Positions 5,599 through 6,559 of a stretch of DNA of 6,559 bases are shown here, one piece after another. The stretch covers positions 1 to 6,559 of the forward strand of contig JAFPUA010000210.1 of assembly GCA_017413305.1 (NCBI GenBank). Reading direction: 5' to 3'. A model generated the notes under the pieces. It ran no database searches. It had not been told where the DNA came from and saw nothing but the letters and a program-made list of their open reading frames with translations. A program made the translations under genes and the position numbers. Each line of letters begins with the position of its first letter. The first letter of the stretch is position 1. Source of the stretch: Candidatus Ruminimicrobiellum caprinum (GTDB lineage: Bacteria; Elusimicrobiota; Endomicrobiia; Endomicrobiales; Endomicrobiaceae).

Positions 5599-5924
5599 AA
5601 TGGTTTATTTTGTAATCTCGGTCTTGTTCTTTTCATGTAATATCTTTCTATCTCTTCCTTTGGTAATACTTCAATTGTTTTACGAAGCAATGCTCTTAAT
5701 TCCTTTAGCATCGGATATCTTGGATTGAATTCGTATAATCTTACTTTACCATACAGCTTACTAACCAAAACACTTGTTATTTCCATCTTTTTTAACTGTG
5801 CCTGAACCGAATACAAAGACAAGTCAAATGTTTTATCAATATCGCAAGCATAACAATTTCCGTATCTCTCTATGCTCAACAAAATTTTTTCCAAAGTTTG
5901 ATTTCCTAAAATATTTTCTATCAT
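5595..5924 (-). CDS. Winged-helix regulator, AbiEi-like/ArsR-type (putative antitoxin and autorepressor)
   Basis: Small DNA-binding protein of 109 residues. The HTH segment covers about 12-50: LEKILLSIERYG, then a degenerate CDIDKTFDLSLYSVQAQLKKME, followed by the wing VLVSKLYGKVRLYEFNPRYP (52-71). The C-terminal part is a helix with a basic tail (ERYYMKRTRPRLQNKPL, 93-109). Such single-domain regulators are found directly upstream of nucleotidyltransferase genes; full AbiEi antitoxins are longer. The frame is open for 21 codons upstream, but ATG at 5924 has a TGAGG site 5-6 bases before it, and the upstream part overlaps the promoter and operators. It is first in the two-gene operon. Two palindromes over its promoter suggest it represses itself, an inference from position. 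Confidence 0.78.
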   Translation of the reverse strand: MIENILGNQTLEKILLSIERYGNCYACDIDKTFDLSLYSVQAQLKKMEITSVLVSKLYGKVRLYEFNPRYPMLKELRALLRKTIEVLPKEEIERYYMKRTRPRLQNKPL

Positions 5925-5943
5925 ATATACCTCATTATAAATC

Positions 5944-5979
5944 ACCAAATATATTGGTATTATAACAAATATTTTTGGT
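5944..5979. promoter_or_regulatory. Tandem operator-like palindromes over the TA-like promoter
   Basis: ACCAA-ATATA-TTGGT (5944-5958) is a perfect inverted repeat. ACAAA-TATTT-TTGGT (5965-5979) is the same site with one arm mismatch. Their starts are 21 bases apart, two helical turns, so both would face the same side of the DNA. The second lies in the -35/-10 spacer and the first over the predicted transcription start. A third perfect copy is at 6047-6061. The winged-helix protein encoded just downstream is the natural candidate ligand. Confidence 0.65.
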
Positions 5980-5987
5980 AAAAGCAA
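5959..5987 (-). promoter_or_regulatory. Promoter of the winged-helix/nucleotidyltransferase operon
   Basis: On the minus strand TTGCTT (5987-5982, 4 of 6), a 17-base spacer and a perfect TATAAT (5964-5959) are preceded by TGT, giving an extended -10 (TGTTATAAT). Transcription would start near 5952, leaving a leader of about 28 bases with the TGAGG ribosome binding site. Confidence 0.75.
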
Positions 5988-6046
5988 GAGAAAAAATTTC
6001 CCCTCTTTTTAACTAATATGCATTTGAATTTTTTATTTATGTATTA

Positions 6047-6081
6047 ACCAAGAAAATTGGTAAAAGCTCGAGGAGAGATTT
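6047..6081. promoter_or_regulatory. Third operator-like palindrome in a diverged copy of the promoter block
   Basis: ACCAA-GAAAA-TTGGT (6047-6061) is a perfect inverted repeat of the same design as those at 5944-5979. The 35 bases from here align without gaps to 5965-5999, sharing TTGGTAAAAGC exactly and 20 of the last 25 bases. On the minus strand the aligned -35 (GAGCTT) and -10 (TAATAC) are degraded, so this looks like a decayed duplicate promoter or an extra operator rather than a working promoter. The rest of 6000-6100 is AT-rich, then purine-rich, with no gene that I can see. Confidence 0.5.
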
Positions 6082-6100
6082 TTAGAGAGAGGTATTGGAG

Positions 6101-6153
6101 AAAGTTGTTAAGGTTCGAATCCTGGTCTCGGAGTCTGTTAGTTTTTAAATAAA
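6101..6153 (+). repeat. Right tRNA-3'-end-like direct repeat (candidate att site)
   Basis: Same repeat and orientation as 5010-5054, displaced by 1091 bases: 29 identical bases (6101-6129), one G/A difference at 6130, then GAGT. It carries 8 extra bases compared with the left copy before the shared GTTTTTAAATAAA (6141-6153). The T-arm-like GGTTCGAATCC lies at 6112-6122 and the acceptor-like TCTCGGA plus G at 6126-6133. U1-A72 with G73 and a TCC/GGA acceptor end would fit tRNA-Asn best, but this is an inference. The stop codon of the 90-residue protein gene (6138-6140) lies within the 8-base insertion, so the repeat runs into that gene's 3' end. Confidence 0.72.
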
Positions 6154-6410
6154 GCAATTAATGAAAGTATAATTCCAACTATTGCTACTATAAGAGCTGT
6201 TACAGCAATTTTAAATGCCTTTTCTGAAACAATAAGATTTTGCTTTTCTATATCTCTTGTCTGCTCTGCAACTTCAAGAACTTTATTATCATAAGTTTCT
6301 TTTTTTTGTCTTTCTATTTCTTTTTGTCTTTGTTCTTTTTCTTTTGATTCTCTTTGTCTCATTACAGCTTCTGCACTATTTAGATTGTTTGTATTAAAGC
6401 AATTATTCAT
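6138..6410 (-). CDS. Small coiled-coil, single-membrane-segment protein of unknown function
   Basis: A 90-residue protein that I do not recognise. Residues 1-14 are Asn-rich. Residues 15-64 are highly charged (MRQRESKEKEQRQKEIERQK and onward) with heptad-like spacing typical of a coiled coil. Residues 66-88 (FKIAVTALIVAIVGIILSLIALF) form one hydrophobic segment, ending two residues before the C terminus. There is no signal peptide. The layout suggests a tail-anchored inner-membrane protein with a cytoplasmic helical stalk, perhaps self-associating. The start is supported by AGGAGA about 6 bases upstream. Its stop falls inside the right tRNA-like repeat, so it may belong to an accessory region continuing to the right. 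Upstream, 6411-6509 is AT-rich with several TATAAT-like stretches but no clear -35 box. Confidence 0.7.
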   Translation of the reverse strand: MNNCFNTNNLNSAEAVMRQRESKEKEQRQKEIERQKKETYDNKVLEVAEQTRDIEKQNLIVSEKAFKIAVTALIVAIVGIILSLIALFKN

Positions 6411-6509
6411 TATCTTCTCCTAAAATACTGTAAAAGATATAAATTATTAAGCATATAATATGAATTCTATAAAATTATAAAATCTCATAATAAATAAAAA
6501 TCTTTCCAT

Positions 6510-6536
6510 TTGACCTTTTTCATTTTGTGGTATAAT
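6510..6536 (+). promoter_or_regulatory. Outward-facing promoter at the right edge
   Basis: TTGACC (6510-6515, 5 of 6) and a perfect TATAAT (6531-6536) are 15 bases apart (16 if the box is read as TTTGAC). TGG before the -10 gives an extended -10. Transcription would start near 6543 and run out of the window, so a plus-strand gene divergent from the small membrane protein is expected there. Confidence 0.5.
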
Positions 6537-6559
6537 AAAACCATAGTAAAAAATATCTG

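Noticed and set aside
5925..5987. N-terminal extension of the winged-helix protein to 5987
   Set aside because: The 21 extra codons cover the extended -10 promoter and both operators, and ATG at 5924 has its own TGAGG ribosome binding site.
6058..6133. A complete tRNA gene ending at the right repeat (and likewise at the left repeat)
   Set aside because: Only the T-arm and 3' acceptor side match. Counting back to positions 27-43 gives no anticodon stem, there is no D arm, and no TCCGAGA-like 5' acceptor strand is present.
5010..6153. Integron attC sites
   Set aside because: The repeat contains GTTAAGG, near the GTTRRRY core, but lacks the paired R''/L'' and L'/R' boxes, and no integrase is visible. 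The tRNA reading explains the core better.

Overview
This is a visibly AT-rich bacterial window. It holds eight well-supported genes, six on the minus-strand housekeeping/accessory run plus a two-gene accessory pair and one plus-strand gene among them. The glutamine synthetase is of the GSI-alpha kind, and diaminopimelate (DAP) is made by the aminotransferase (DapL) route. Together with strong AGGAGA/AGGGGG ribosome binding sites and very AT-rich spacers, this suggests an anaerobic, gut-type low-GC bacterium such as an uncultured clostridium-like or Gastranaerophilales-like lineage. The taxon is an inference and cannot be fixed from this window.

Left part (1-3800, all minus strand). A promoter at 3767-3795, a terminator-like hairpin at 3699-3732, then dapF (2825-3640), dapL (1601-2770) and a strong terminator (1512-1552) form one unit. 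DapL makes LL-DAP from tetrahydrodipicolinate and DapF converts it to meso-DAP, for lysine and peptidoglycan. glnA (108-1436) follows behind its own weakly supported promoter. Arrays of a 7-base repeat overlap the 3' ends of both dapF and dapL. The promoter-hairpin-gene order before dapF, with a short lysine-rich reading frame running through the hairpin and overlapping the dapF start, looks like an attenuated leader.

Middle (3800-5000). A small nitroreductase-family flavoprotein (minus) and a GNAT acetyltransferase (plus) are divergently transcribed from about 120 bases carrying a promoter in each direction. The acetyltransferase message appears to be leaderless or nearly so.

Right part (5000-6559). 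A compact operon of a winged-helix regulator and an AbiEii/MNT-type nucleotidyltransferase (5062-5924, minus; 4-base ATGA overlap) resembles a toxin-antitoxin or abortive-infection pair. Its promoter is overlapped by two ACCAA-N5-TTGGT-type palindromes 21 bases apart, which fits autorepression. The operon is bracketed by two direct repeats (5010-5054 and 6101-6153) that look like the 3' end of a tRNA, so it is a candidate mobile cassette of about 1.1 kb. Beyond the right repeat lies a 90-residue coiled-coil, single-membrane-segment protein of unknown function (6138-6410, minus). A plus-strand promoter then points out of the window.
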